DNA of 64,000 bases from Loripinus fragilis (GCA_964019695.1 OZ026520.1:95147824-95211823); one strand, 5' to 3'; numbered from the stretch's first letter, positions 34,240 to 45,262 are shown. Program-made: numbers and translations. Notes: generated by a model not told the origin, from the letters alone.

Positions 34240-34995
34240 GACCACAGGTTTTGATAACATTATGAAATGCAGCTCATAACATTGTTGCAATTAAATTCGG
34301 CCTTCAACATGGTACATAAAACTGCACAATATTTATTACTTAAATCATTTATTAAGTGTTTTGAACATGCTGAGTGCATTGCAATTGACATATTTCACGT
34401 GTAGGGCAATAAGTGATTGAAAGCAGTCTTGACGATGTAAAAAAGAAACACAATTTCCTCAACAAACTTAATTACTCAAGTTACTGTTGCTGAAAAGCTA
34501 GTTCTTGTAAATCCATTTTGATAAATAACCATTTGTTCATTGTTTCAGTGTGCGGTTTCTTTGCTGTTTCAAGCTGATTTGTACAGCGGGCGTCATTGAC
34601 TGTAAACATCAAACATCAATCTAAGTGACATCACCAACAAACATTATACAGTACGTCGCTAAATGTAGAATTGGTATATGAGAAAAACAATCGAACATTA
34701 TTGTTCAGTGGTTCCTGTTAAAAATCCCAACCCTCGGGTCTACCGTTCAGTGGGAAACTTGACAAGCCTCGTTTCCAACTGGAATGGTGAGCCATCAGAT
34801 TGTGATATTCCTGTCCCCACTGAACAACAATGATTAATCTATTTATCTCACATACCACTATTGGTGGTCAGCCAGTGTGAAAGATAAAAAATAAACAGCC
34901 GCATGTCGGCCACAAGCTGGCCGCACGTCGACTCGTAACGTCATTGTTATGTAATGTGTCATTATGTCGAATCTCATCATATTCAGGATTTTCCG
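34240..34995. repeat. Inverted copy of the 12-15 kb hairpin unit
   Basis: In reverse order it shows gaacatgctgagtgcattgc, gaaacacaatttcctcaaca, aagctagttcttgtaaatcc and the hairpin 34671-34857 (apex gacaagcctc at 34761-34770). A ggccgcacgtcg segment matches the inverse of 12165-12200. The CRE-like site is degraded here (gtgacatcac). This single copy extends beyond the tandem unit at its right edge. Confidence 0.8.
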
Positions 34996-35067
34996 GAAGT
35001 CTTTTTCATATTTTCTGATATAAAATGGGGTATTTAGTGGTGAGCAAGAAAAATGAACCCATTATTC

Positions 35068-35190
35068 GTGTGAGGATTGGATAAAAAAATCCGTCCCTCA
35101 CGATCACTGTTTGTCATCACTCAGCAAGCCTCGTGATGCCAAACGGTTATCCCCCGTATATATTTTTCTATCCTACCCTTACACTCATGA
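35068..35190. repeat. Hairpin repeat with AGCAAGCCTC apex
   Basis: Imperfect arms (tgtgaggattggataaaaaa and the inverse near 35165-35188) enclose atcac-tcagcaagcctc-gtgat. Flanking blocks repeat directly: the acctcattgttatg-type segment near 34935 and 35290, and tatattcttataatcttac near 35190 and 35390. Confidence 0.7.
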
Positions 35191-35419
35191 TATATTCTTA
35201 TAATCTTACCCATGTTATAATACTCAATCTGTCACGTAAAGGCTATACATTGGTTGTATTAGAAATCACGCTCATGGTCGTTAAGTGACCTCATTGTTAT
35301 GTTTATGTGACATCATCATAACATGTCGGATCTCAGCGTATTCAGGAACTTCTGGGATTTTTCGATCCCATCCTCAGCACATTTATGATATGTTCTTATA
35401 ATCTTACTCTGCACATCTA

Positions 35420-36140
35420 ATTTTTGCTGACATCAGATCATTATGTAAGCGGTTGTGGTGAAATGGGACTTTATGTAATTGACAGCTCTCGCCTCTTCTC
35501 TTGCCTTTCCATCCTGCTCCAACTCAGTGGAAATGATACAGCATAATCCTGGAACCCACAGCGGTGATAATACTATAACCAACAGACCACAGAGGTCTGC
35601 TTTCGGTTGTTTGGTGAGGTTTGTAAAAAAATTTAAAAATCAAAAAGTCACTACAAACCCTACCAACAGGATATTGGCTAAAACAGCAGGGAGACGGCTG
35701 GCAGGGCCCAGTATGATCCGTCAATCCGGCACATCATTTTTGCGGAATCCCCACTCCAACCTACACCCCACCACTGATGCAAGTAAGACAGCCGATGGAC
35801 ACTTAGTACTGCTTATCCGCTTAGTATGTCAAAAACATTCAGAGAAAAGCATCAACGAGGATAAATCGTAGACATTTTTGCTCAATTACATCACAGATTT
35901 GTCACCAACCACAAGCTTTAAAGAAAATAAAGGGTTACATCGTTTATTCATCCCCCCCTCCCCATTCGTTTTGGTTTGGGATGAGCTATCTTTTTTAGGC
36001 ATTGGCCAGTTTTCCGTTTTCCCAATCATACGAGGCTGTGTTAAGATGACGCCAAAATGTTATCTTCTGTCATTGTCAGTTCGCTAAAGGGTTATATCGT
36101 GTTTATTCAGCAGTAAAGCCCGCCAATCACAGAGTCTACA
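35420..36140. other. No supported gene; one unexplained open frame
   Basis: A plus-strand frame at 35479-35871 (130 codons, opening at TTG, first ATG at codon 19) has mixed residue composition, with FGCLVRFVKKFKNQK followed by a lysine- and asparagine-rich stretch. I recognise no domain, signal peptide or upstream splice context, and I do not annotate it as a gene. An exon remains possible. Confidence 0.35.
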
Positions 36141-36143
36141 ATG

Positions 36144-36444
36144 TGGCCGGTCACCAAGTCTGACCCATTCTTATGTAGAATTGCCAAATCAACGTTTGAA
36201 ATGACGATTTTTCAACTTCAACCATGCTAAAACAGTCGACACCATCAATTAAAAGTGAACCTGCCTGATTCTATTCCAAAAGAGATAATGTTGAACTTAA
36301 CTGGAAATTTGGTATTTTTGTATCCGAATGGTTGGTGGTACATGCGAAAAAAGGAAGAATCTTAAAGATGGGTGTCATTCCCTAAGACACAAAGAATGCT
36401 TCAAAACAATAGTCTGTATAAATAAAAACTTGGTGACCTGTATT
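36144..36444. mobile_element. Possible ~300-bp TIR element
   Basis: ggtcaccaagtct at about 36150 and aaaacttggtgacc ending near 36440 are inverted. Similarity beyond ~14 bp is weak and no target duplication is clear. Confidence 0.35.
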
Positions 36445-36449
36445 TGCCC

Positions 36450-37215
36450 TGATATTAAACATGATGAATCAATAAGCTTTGCAAATATACCTGCAAATTT
36501 ACTCTGAAAATAGTATTAATAAAAAGAACGATCATTTTAAGAAAAATAGTTATTTTCAGAACAATTTCTAATATTCGTCTTACCAAACATATATACAAGA
36601 ACAAAGCACAAAAATCCAATAAACAAATGCCTTGCGTTTATAGAAAACATAACTAAAGCAAATTTTATCTTAAAAAATCAAGGAATGTTTCTACTTTGCA
36701 AACGATAAAAAGACTCGTATATTAGAATAGAAAGTCCTGTAAATTACACTCTCATTTCAGATTGATTTAAATCTGCACTAAACGTGGTAATAATGTAGAA
36801 GGGTTTGCACATGCAATCAAACATAGACTGTTTCTATTTTGCATACAAAACACGTGCCAACGTCAATTGTAATGTCTTTTTAGATGATGCATTAATAGTG
36901 CGCTCAAGTTGCTGCCATTTCATCAAAGGTCAACCATAAACCAACAACTGTTCGCCATAGGCGTTGTATGTACATAGCAAAACACATACATTTGAAATTT
37001 CTACATTCTGAGTGTACAACGAAGTAATTGTTCTCAATCCTAAATTAAAACATTTAAATAAAAACAATAAAATCGTTGTACATCGTAAATTAGGAAATAA
37101 CACATGTTTGACCACTGATCATAAACTCATTTCTTTTTTCTATAAAATAAAATCGTTATATTGTAAAGATCCTCCAACCTTTCCACTCTGATAGGTCAGT
37201 CCTGGTCCCGAGGTT
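36450..37215. other. No recognised feature
   Basis: AT-rich, no gene or repeat named. Confidence 0.45.
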
Positions 37216-37219
37216 TTAA

Positions 37220-37455
37220 ACTTTTTCATGCTCAGCTCAAATAACCATGATATTTCAACTGATATCAGAAACTAAAAAGCTGGAATATTAAGATTTTCCC
37301 AGCTTTTGAACACTCAGGTGTTGCGTTTATACCGCTTATATATTTATATAAGGCGAACATTTGCTGGCAGTTAACATATATGAGCAGGATTAATTTCATG
37401 CTCATTTGAATTGAGCTTGAAAAAAAGTTTTATAGTCAAAAGACCAGATCATTGG
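37220..37455. repeat. Dispersed repeat J, copy 2
   Basis: It shares tcatgctcag, gagcaggattaatttcatg, ctcatttgaattgagc and aaaagaccagat-type blocks with 23495-23740. The left palindrome is partly lost. Confidence 0.5.
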
Positions 37456-38005
37456 CTGGAAGATACCTTTTGAAGTTCAACACTAAAACGAGTCAAACGA
37501 TCCTTCTTCTGTACTTCGAAGGCGTCGTAAATACGTAGAAAACGAACACATTTTTCATCACAAATTAATCAGATATCAAATATTTAATACCAATCCATAG
37601 GTCCAATTAAGAACGAGCTTTGATGGTAAAATCTAATTATTTTATTAACATTCAATCAGTTTACAAAAATGCTTCTGGTGCTCAAAAGAATCGTCCCTGA
37701 GATTAAAGATGAAAATAATTTTGAAACCTTTTTCTTCTGTTTGGTGAAAATTCTTCAAACATCTGACCAGTTTAATATAACTATGTTCGAGAATATGTAT
37801 GTTAAGCATAAGCCTTCTAATTTAGGGCTTAAATAAACTAATTAACGGGACCCTTAGGGAAATAGATATTACCCTAAAGATTAGATATTTCGTTAACATA
37901 TACCTAACTGAAGGCGATACATGAATTGAACATACGCTGTCAAATAACTAAAATGTCAATATAGTTTCATGTACGAATTTCTAGCCATAAGGTGCTTCAA
38001 AATAT
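37456..38005. other. No gene; short relic of hairpin MITE K
   Basis: Around 37675, gtgctcaaaagaatcgtc resembles one arm of MITE K. Nothing else is recognised. Confidence 0.4.
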
Positions 38006-38020
38006 AAAAGTGCTCAATTT

Positions 38021-38337
38021 GTTTGTTTGTTTGTTTTGTTGCTTTACGCCCCAAGTCAACAGCTATGGTCATGGCGGGACGGTCAGTTCACCTAAGCACA
38101 CTTTTTCCTGGGTAAGCTTGAACAAGCAGTTAACCAGTACTACGTGCACATACTTCCGCTTGTAACTGACAACAACCCTTCTTGAATGATTCAGCGGAAG
38201 GGTGGAGAATGACCGCAGAAATTATTTCATGATCAATCTCCACGAAAGTATTGGACCAGGCTGGGATCAAACTCGCAACCCCTGGATCTGTAGTCAGACT
38301 CGCATCTGTTGCCAGACACATTACCTACGGCCCGGAA
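38021..38337 (-). mobile_element. tRNA-derived SINE, type 2, with perfect 15-bp TSD
   Basis: AAAAGTGCTCAATTT occurs on both sides (38006-38020 and 38338-38352). On the minus strand the element starts near ccgggccgtaggtaatgtg (A-box-like) and has ggttgcgagtttgatccc as a B-box-like segment at about 38268-38285. It ends in a (caaa)-rich tail. The 3' half (gtactggttaac, acccagg, gaccgtcccgccat, ttggggcgtaaagcaac) parallels that of the type 1 SINE at 45568-45769. It is non-coding; the frames at 38130-38430 are artefacts. Confidence 0.9.
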
Positions 38338-38352
38338 AAAAGTGCTCAATTT

Positions 38353-39837
38353 AAAATGCAATAAACTTACGTATAAGCTTTTGTACATGACTGTTTTGTT
38401 ACACATTTTTAGTTTACAAAATGTTGCCAAATTTGGCGAGACAACCTTTTTTCGAATTTTCTGGACAGTGTGTCTAATGTACGAGACAAATTGTTTAAAG
38501 AGAGAATACAGTCAGCGTGGGCTTCATTCACTCGACACACCTCTATATTTATAAGTTTGTCATCTCCTAATAGAGTTGCAAGCAACAGCAAGACGAACTG
38601 TTCTCCAAAATACGTGAATTTTCTGTCAATGAGGTTTAGAATAATTGCATAAGATTGTATTAAATGACGAAATAGGGCATACTTAGCAAAATGGCATATA
38701 CATGGTATCGTGTAAACGAAATATTGTTGAACTTGTCCTGTAAATTAGGTCTCGTAAATTAGAAATTTATCTATATGTTGACAAAGAATTGCTTCTAAGG
38801 ATTGTACAACAAAACTTTGCGCTTAAAGTTACCCTTTAACGCAAAGATCAATACAGCACTTGCAATTACTGAAGATTATATTTACTCTATGTTGTTCTAT
38901 GGAAACATTATCAGCTCAAAAGCAAATGTCTCGTAAACGATAAAGCTTATTTTCCGTTTTGAAAGTATGAAAAGCGTCTTCTGGCGTATTTCTACTATTA
39001 AGAGCATGGGATCAAATAGTCGAGTATTAGTGTATATAATATAAAACACATCTTCTAAACACATATTGAATTATTTGGTATGTGATAGTTGGGTTTATTG
39101 TTTGGACTCGTAAATTTGTTGGATTTGGCGACAAAACAGACGATGAAAGAACAAAACAAAAAAACATGAAAAACAAGCTATTATTTTGTATTATTAATAG
39201 GACAGCGCCAACCTCTTTAAAATTATGAGTTTCATATTTTTTCCATACTTAAGTCAAATGTGTATTAAAATGAGCATTTAAGATGGAATCAACGTCTGGC
39301 GACATGCGAATTTCTGACCCCCTTGGCTATTATTCGTGCCATATATTTTGTAGAAACATTGCTGAACGTTCAGGAAACATCTATTTCTTATCAGAATTAC
39401 CATTCTGTCGAATAGTCTCATTAATTATTTATGAATGTGTGTAGTCTATAGGTCGTGAAATGCTGGCGACATCAATCGGCAATTCTGCTTAAGAATGAGT
39501 CCACTATAAGTTGCAGTTCAATCTTTTCTAAAAATGTGGATACTTAATAACACTGACTAAAGCTTGCTGATTTCTCTAAATTAAGCTATAGGGTAAACTG
39601 CTTTCATGCACTTTGTGCTCTCTTCATAAGCACTCGATATCAAAAGAACTAATCAGGATTACAGTTTAAGCATAATTGATATAAATCAAAGTTGTACGCA
39701 CAAGTAAACTGAAGTCTGTAATCTGACATCTAGGCAGTATTTAAGACGGAAACACGTCGCCGTCCAAGGACACCTTGAAGGTAGAAGAGGCTGTGCTATT
39801 TTATCAAATGTTATTATATTCTGCACTGTAGTTCAGA
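38353..39837. other. Upstream region of the GPCR, no gene recognised
   Basis: No repeat I can name and no coding exon. Short frames at 38309-38652 have no motif. Any promoter or 5' non-coding exon of the GPCR should lie here, but I cannot place one. An AG acceptor candidate (cactgtag, 39824-39831) lies 6 bp before the ATG. Confidence 0.4.
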
Positions 39838-40980
39838 ATGAATGGTTTCGACCTTTTTTGTGGAATCTTAATATTTCTGATCATAGGATGTGGAATTTTT
39901 GGTAATGTGCTGAGTTTCTTGGTTTGGACGAAAGGTCCCCGCTGTAAGATGCTACCGGGTGGTGTACATCTAAGAGCTCTGGCAGTTTCGGATACAATAG
40001 CCTTGTTGATACCGGCTTTTAACGAGGCTATAACCCTCGTGTCACCGCTAAGTACAAAAGATGAAAACGATTTTTTATGTAAAATAGAAATGGTAGGACG
40101 GCATTACGGCCTTATGGTGAGCACTTGGATAGTTGTGAGCTTTACCCTTGAACGAACTGTAGCAATTTTCAAAACCACTGTGACAAGTAACCTTGACAGC
40201 AAGAAAGGAGTGATTGCTTTGATGGTATTTATATTCGTGGTAGGCTTCATCATGAATTTACCATACGGGATTGTATACGAAATAACACAAGTAGCGGAGA
40301 CAAACCGTTCTGTTCTTGACACTTCACACCCACTTTACTTGAATCGTTCTGAAGAACTTGGAAATGATTCAACAATACAATTGGAATTTGTTACAATTAA
40401 TACCAGTTACAAAAGGAAGTGCTCAGCAGACAAAGCGTCGATGTTTCACTTCGAAAACTGGTATCATATCTGGCTCATGGACGTCTTTCTGATCTTCATC
40501 ATTCCCTTTACCCTTATGACTGGGAGCAATCTGGTTGTCGTTTACTTTCTTGTCAATAGGAAAACATCATTGGTAAGCAAACTAGATTCCAAGATTAGGG
40601 CTGTTACTATAAGAGCGGTTGCCATTAGCGTCATGCATTGCCTTGCTTCTGGTTCGTTCACCATGTCAACACTGTTCCCAGAATTTCTAGACAAGGCATT
40701 CAACGTGAAACACAGTGACGAGTACTATGGCTACCATATCACTCTACTTCTTGCCTACACCAATCATGCCGTCAATTTTCTTCTTTATTCCTTCCTTGGA
40801 ACCGACTTTAGACGCGACTGCTCTGATTTCTTCCGTAAAAAGGCATCGACTGTCCTACCAGAATGTTTATCACATCATCAATCGAAAACCAGGATTGATG
40901 ACCATGGTCAATCACTAGACGACACCAGAATCAGGCCTAAGACCGAACAAACTAGTGTTTTTGCTGACAGTTCTGTGTAG
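39838..40980 (+). CDS. Class A (rhodopsin-like) orphan peptide-type GPCR, single exon
   Basis: This is an intact 380-codon frame. The ATG at 39838 is chosen because an in-frame TAG lies three codons upstream and TM1 follows at once. Seven hydrophobic spans are visible: TM1 about 7-30 with GN (N23), TM2 45-68 with LAVSD (D52), TM3 83-110, TM4 123-148, TM5 210-238 with P223, TM6 252-280 and TM7 299-320. C81 and C195 can form the usual extracellular disulphide. Four N-glycosylation sequons (N156, N169, N176, N188) crowd loop 2. The DRY site is E105-R106-T107, NPxxY is replaced by NFLLY (313-317) and TM6 lacks CWxP. A basic patch (FRRDC, 324-328) suggests helix 8. It should be a plasma-membrane receptor signalling through G proteins, with unknown ligand. 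The style matches lineage-expanded FMRFamide-receptor-like orphans of bivalves. The subfamily is inference. Confidence 0.9.
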   Translation: MNGFDLFCGILIFLIIGCGIFGNVLSFLVWTKGPRCKMLPGGVHLRALAVSDTIALLIPAFNEAITLVSPLSTKDENDFLCKIEMVGRHYGLMVSTWIVVSFTLERTVAIFKTTVTSNLDSKKGVIALMVFIFVVGFIMNLPYGIVYEITQVAETNRSVLDTSHPLYLNRSEELGNDSTIQLEFVTINTSYKRKCSADKASMFHFENWYHIWLMDVFLIFIIPFTLMTGSNLVVVYFLVNRKTSLVSKLDSKIRAVTIRAVAISVMHCLASGSFTMSTLFPEFLDKAFNVKHSDEYYGYHITLLLAYTNHAVNFLLYSFLGTDFRRDCSDFFRKKASTVLPECLSHHQSKTRIDDHGQSLDDTRIRPKTEQTSVFADSSV

Positions 40981-41010
40981 AAAAAAAAACGCTAATTCTA
41001 CATTCAAGTG

Positions 41011-41250
41011 CACACTGGAAAATGTATACGTCGATTTGGTGGCATTTACGCGTATTGCCGGTACTTCATAGACCGGAAGAGGTAGATATTGGTGTTAATA
41101 CTATATAGAAAAACATGCCATATGCCTAAAGGACTATAGAATAAGATCATTTTTAAGTATTCGGCATGCACATGGCGGTTCATGTAAGCATTTAGGAATA
41201 GATTCGAGTACCGATCATCCAGATCGGTACTCGAATCTATTCCTAAATGG
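41011..41250 (+). mobile_element. Palindromic element (417-bp family), right-truncated
   Basis: It begins cacactggaaaatgtatacg only 31 bp after the GPCR stop. It runs through the full left arm and apex (gtaccgatcatccagatcgg) and is cut at 41250 by the Penelope-like B copy. The GPCR 3' untranslated region therefore probably contains or ends before transposon sequence. Confidence 0.85.
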
Positions 41251-41768
41251 CTTCGCGAGGAAGAGCCGCTCAAGCATTACGAGACACCAGGAAGACAAAT
41301 TAAGTAAAGCAACCAGCTCTCTCTTCCCCAACAAGATGATTGCAATACAAGAATGGACATAAAGTAACGTACAACAAAACATAGTACAGTTACAGACACC
41401 CACAATGGGAGTAACAATAAACAAAAAGTCAACAACAACAGAACCACCGCCTTAGAACGGACAGCAGCCTAAGCCACCGGGGGGGGGGGGGGGCTTAAAT
41501 GCATTTAACTGGTAACAAATCTCCTCCCTAGATTCTGCTGTTGTTGAAGTACAAGAAATGCTCAGCTCGCATGGAGGCCATCTAACTAATGCAATGTATC
41601 ATCATGGAGAAACACTCTAATCAAATTTACACACCATGATGAAACAAACAAAAAGGGCTCATGACTCACAGATAGTCAGAGCTAGAGAAAACCTCAAGTT
41701 TAGCCACGGTGGGTCCAGCTACAGATAAGCATCAGGCCCCAACCCACCGATTAAAGCTTTACGTCAGA
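41251..41768 (-). mobile_element. Penelope-like element, subfamily B, 3' region
   Basis: It contains cgaggaagagccgctcaagc, gagacaccaggaagacaaat, a G15 run at 41479-41493 followed by aaatgcatttaactgg, and actcacagatagtcagagc. It parallels 20380-20935 closely. The coding part is absent and the last ~50 bp of the 3' end is missing, truncated at the junction with the palindromic element. Confidence 0.8.
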
Positions 41769-42085
41769 GTTTTCTTTTATAAATCAGTTTACTTTAGATA
41801 AATAAATTTTAAAAACCAAAATGAAGCTACTGCAGTCATTTTTTCAATGTTACAGGTGTGTAACGACTTCAAATATTTAGTTACATGTTTTAGTCGACAG
41901 GATTACAGGTTGAGACGAGAGTCTAATGGATTAACTGGACATTTCGAATAAAAATTGATGCCTTTACATAATCGTGTGAAGAAATATATACTGTATGCCA
42001 GAAAACGGCGTTTCTTACAGGGTTTAGTCAGTGTTATTTTTGGAAGGAAAACAATTCAGGCCTCGAGGCTATAAAACTTGAGTAC
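41769..42085. other. No recognised feature
   Basis: No gene seen. An AATAAA lies at about 41948. Confidence 0.4.
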
Positions 42086-42089
42086 AGCC

Positions 42090-42176
42090 TCAAACTCAAA
42101 ATAAAGCGCAATGATTGGTTGCTTGCGGACACGTGTCCGCAAGCAGCCAATCATTTCGCTTTATTTTGAGTTTGAG
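42090..42176. mobile_element. 87-bp near-perfect hairpin
   Basis: The arms tcaaactcaaaataaagcg and cgctttattttgagtttga meet through attggttgcttgcggacac and its inverse around acacgtgt. It has one of the longest almost uninterrupted stems in the window. Confidence 0.9.
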
Positions 42177-42364
42177 AATGAACTCTCCCGTAGAGCGCCT
42201 CTTGTCATTTTATAATCATATGCGATCTTCAAAATAGACTAAGTTGAATTGGCTGCGCTCTGAAAACGCATTGTAAGAATAATCATGTAACAGTTAGATC
42301 GTATAATTTGATATGGAAAGGCTGTGGAATGCAAATGAAACCAAAATTTAAATTAAAACCAATT

Positions 42365-42560
42365 GAGCCACGACATGAGATTTCCAATAATTTGACATTT
42401 TGACAAGTGTAGACTCAGACGAGCCTGTGTAGCCTCCTGTTAAAGTTAGAAACTCCAAATGCTGTTCGGTCAGTAGCTTAACAATCATAGAATATTCAGG
42501 CTGATCTGAGGCTTTGGTGGTCGCACATACCACATTGTTGGAAATCTCATGCGCTGGCTC
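42365..42560 (-). mobile_element. MITE D, inverted copy with AATT flanks
   Basis: gagccacgacatgagatttc at the left and ggaaatctcatgcgctggctc at the right form the TIR. The interior is the inverse of MITE D (gacgagcctgtgtagcctcc). AATT lies on both sides (42361-42364 and 42561-42564). The minus frame at 42348-42533 is the element. Confidence 0.85.
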
Positions 42561-42775
42561 AATTGGATCAGGCAGAGGCTGAAATTCAAAATTATTTTCT
42601 TAGAAAAAGAAGTTTACAACTACATCCGTGAATGCAACCAAAATTTGATCGATAATTTTACAGAAAATGTCGATAGAAATCAGGATATGGCTGATAACTT
42701 ATCAAATATCAGACCGTTTTTTCGCATCAGAATTAGGTGACTTCATTGAAAGTAGCTGTCACTATATGAAATAAG

Positions 42776-43090
42776 GCTTATGTGTCTTGATCCACATCTG
42801 AACTAAGGGTGAGGTTGGCGCGCCGTGAAACCGGTTTAAGTCCTACAGTTAAATATTTTTAATGACCGTTCCAAGGTGGATCATTTATGTTATTTCTATC
42901 TTGTTTTTGTTATGCTTTCGTGCGCGTCTGTTTATTGATGCCTTGTGGTCACCTGCTGGGTCAGGGCTGACCTCTTGGCTCTCGTTTGTGATGTCTAATT
43001 GTGAAGTTATCACTTTCCCATTGGTAACCTGGGTCAGGTGTGGTGCTTGATTGTATCAACTGCTGATCTTTGCCCTCTTTCTTACTTAGT
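42776..43090 (+). mobile_element. Penelope-like element, subfamily A, 3' region
   Basis: It starts tatgtgtcttgatccacatc, has gtgaaaccggttta, a degraded palindrome at about 42848 and the tcacctgctgg block. It ends at gccctctttcttactta. The plus frame at 42862-43050 is 3'-region sequence. Confidence 0.85.
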
Positions 43091-43439
43091 TACCTAACAT
43101 AGATCGTACTTTAGTGCTTTTCATGCAATTTTAGGAGGCACAAGTTACAGACTTTAGAATTTGCATTGTACCAGTCAGTGTCCATAGCTTTTGTATTTAT
43201 TTTAAGTAATACACTGTAGTTGTTTTCGGGAATGAGTTTGTATAGACAGTCTGGTTATAAACCAATGTGATGTTTCATATTTAAGCAGGTACTCTAAAAT
43301 GCAAATTTCTGACTACTCCTGATGGGTTGAAATTGAAAAAAGGGAAATTAATGTCATACAGCTGCAATCAGTCAGATAACATGAAATTACTCTCATAACT
43401 ATTGCGAAGCGACCGCACTGTACTGTAATAGTTTAAATG

Positions 43440-43640
43440 AAAGTATTTGTTTTGCTGTACGTTACTTTATGCCCATTCTAGTATTGCAATCATCTTGATG
43501 GGGAAGAGAGAGCTAGTTGCTTTGCTTAGTTTGTCTTCATGGTGTCTCGTGATTGTTGTGTGTCTCTTCCTCGCGGTGCCATGGATTTGTCTGCAATTTG
43601 TGATTGTGGTATTTCCTAATCATACTCACTATTTCAGCGT
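43440..43640 (+). mobile_element. Penelope-like element, subfamily B, 3' fragment
   Basis: tgctgtacgttactttatgc, gaagagagagctagttgctt, gtctcttcctcgcggtgcca and gtggtatttcctaatcatac match the inverse of 20350-20540 and 41252-41390. The 73-residue frame here is artefactual. Confidence 0.8.
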
Positions 43641-44039
43641 ACCAGAAGACCAGCCCTATTGTAGGTAACAGAAATCGTTGCAGCGTTTCTATGGAAGAAT
43701 TGAGAGAATTAAAACATGCGGAAATCGTCTAAGCGCTGCACTTCTTCTTGAAAGAGTTGGGAGAATTGAAAACATATAAAAATGCCAGAAATGTGAAAAA
43801 AATAAAACATCTGTTAAATTGAAGAATATGTAAATAAAAAGTATCAGTAATTAACAATATTTAAGACTTTGCTATCCAAACTTTGCAGCAAATCTTCACC
43901 GTTTTCCCAGTTAACGCGGTAATTGGAATGCGATGGGGGCAAACTGTTGCATTATGTTGGCCTGGATGAGAGTTGCAGAGTGCTTAACTACTTCTTCTGA
44001 CGCTGAAAAGGTTTCACAGCAGCACATCTGCTCAAATGT

Positions 44040-44330
44040 TCCTTCAAGAAAGGAAAATGTCGACTCTAACCTGTTACAGAAAACATGACGTCGTCTATTT
44101 AGTATGTGGATAACTGTATTCAAATTTTCATTTGGGGAGGTATATCGTCGGATATACGGTCGGAAATTTGGTTTTACAGAGACGCGTAAGCGGAGCCGTA
44201 AAACGTGATTTCCGAACGTATATCCGACTATATACATGTACCTCCCCAAATGAAAATTTGGAATATTGTTATCCCCATTCTAATGCACTATTAACATTTT
44301 CCCTTCAAAAGGACAGTGACAATGTACTTT
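44040..44330. mobile_element. ~290-bp foldback element
   Basis: The inner arms caaattttcatttggggagg and cctccccaaatgaaaatttg span 44121-44260. The similarity extends outward to gtggataactg / ttatccccat and further to ggaaaatgt / acattttccc. The two 100-codon-class frames (43911-44249 minus, 44132-44446 plus) are mirror translations of the arms; both begin MGRY. Confidence 0.85.
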
Positions 44331-44347
44331 GTTGCGCCTATACGTCC

Positions 44348-44415
44348 ACTGCCTGCCAGCTGCATAAAAACGCTTGCCAGCTGCATAAAACCGCTTGCCA
44401 GCTGCATATATTCAC
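44348..44415. repeat. Three ~22-bp tandem units
   Basis: tgccagctgcataaaaacgc is repeated three times with small changes, right beside the foldback element. Confidence 0.85.
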
Positions 44416-45100
44416 TTGTCAACCAATGAAAAGTGACGTTACGTAATGATGTTGGGTTTCCTACTGTCGCAAATTTATGACGTTATCCAATTAGACGTCG
44501 CGTTGCATTTACAAGTGCATTAGAATACCTGTTACACAGTCGTCCCTCACCAGTAGCAAAAATTGGGGAAAAATGAAATTTGAGATTTTCCGTTTTCTTA
44601 AAGAAGGGCATATTTAAAATTGACTAAAAAATCATGTGTGATATATTGCCTGCCGATTTATACTAATTTTATGACTGAAATTCAAGTTATGAACCACAAA
44701 TTACATTTTCTGTAGTTTCTATTCCAGACCATAGTTTTACAATTTAACTACAAATATCTACGACACGCGCGTGTACTTCTAATGTTCACCTTATGATAGT
44801 GACGATTCAAACAAGCATAAAACACTTTATATTATCATTTTCTGCGACTTCTGTGTATGCTACCATCCTCCACTGTCGTCCAAACCCTAAAATGTATCGT
44901 CTAAACCCTGTAACTAGTCGTCCAGCACACGTACACAGTCGTCAAGGGCCTGTAACGTATTGTCATCCAGAACCACCTTGTGTAGTAGCAGACATTCCTA
45001 AGCGATAATAGGATTATACTATTTTTCATAGAAACTTAAAAATCCATAATTTTCATTATTATTATTATTATCTTGCTTTGATAAGACAATCTTCTTAACT

Positions 45101-45262
45101 GAGCCATGGCATGGGATTTCCAACAATGTGGTATGTGCGACCAGCAAAGCCTCAGATCAGCCTGCGCATACGCGCAGTCTGATCAGAGTCATTACTTGTC
45201 CTTTGAGCATTCTATGACTGTTAAGCTACTGACCGAAGATTATTTGGAGTTTCCATGCTTAA
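45101..45262 (+). mobile_element. MITE D, right-truncated copy
   Basis: It starts gagccatggcatgggatttc and has the interior to about 45262, then loses the right TIR. The sequence that follows (45268-45335) matches the right flank of the complete copy at 46555-46790. Confidence 0.85.

Noticed and set aside
44132..44446. 104-residue frame starting MGRYIVGYTVG, mirrored on the other strand
   Set aside because: Both strands give a similar start because the sequence is an inverted repeat.
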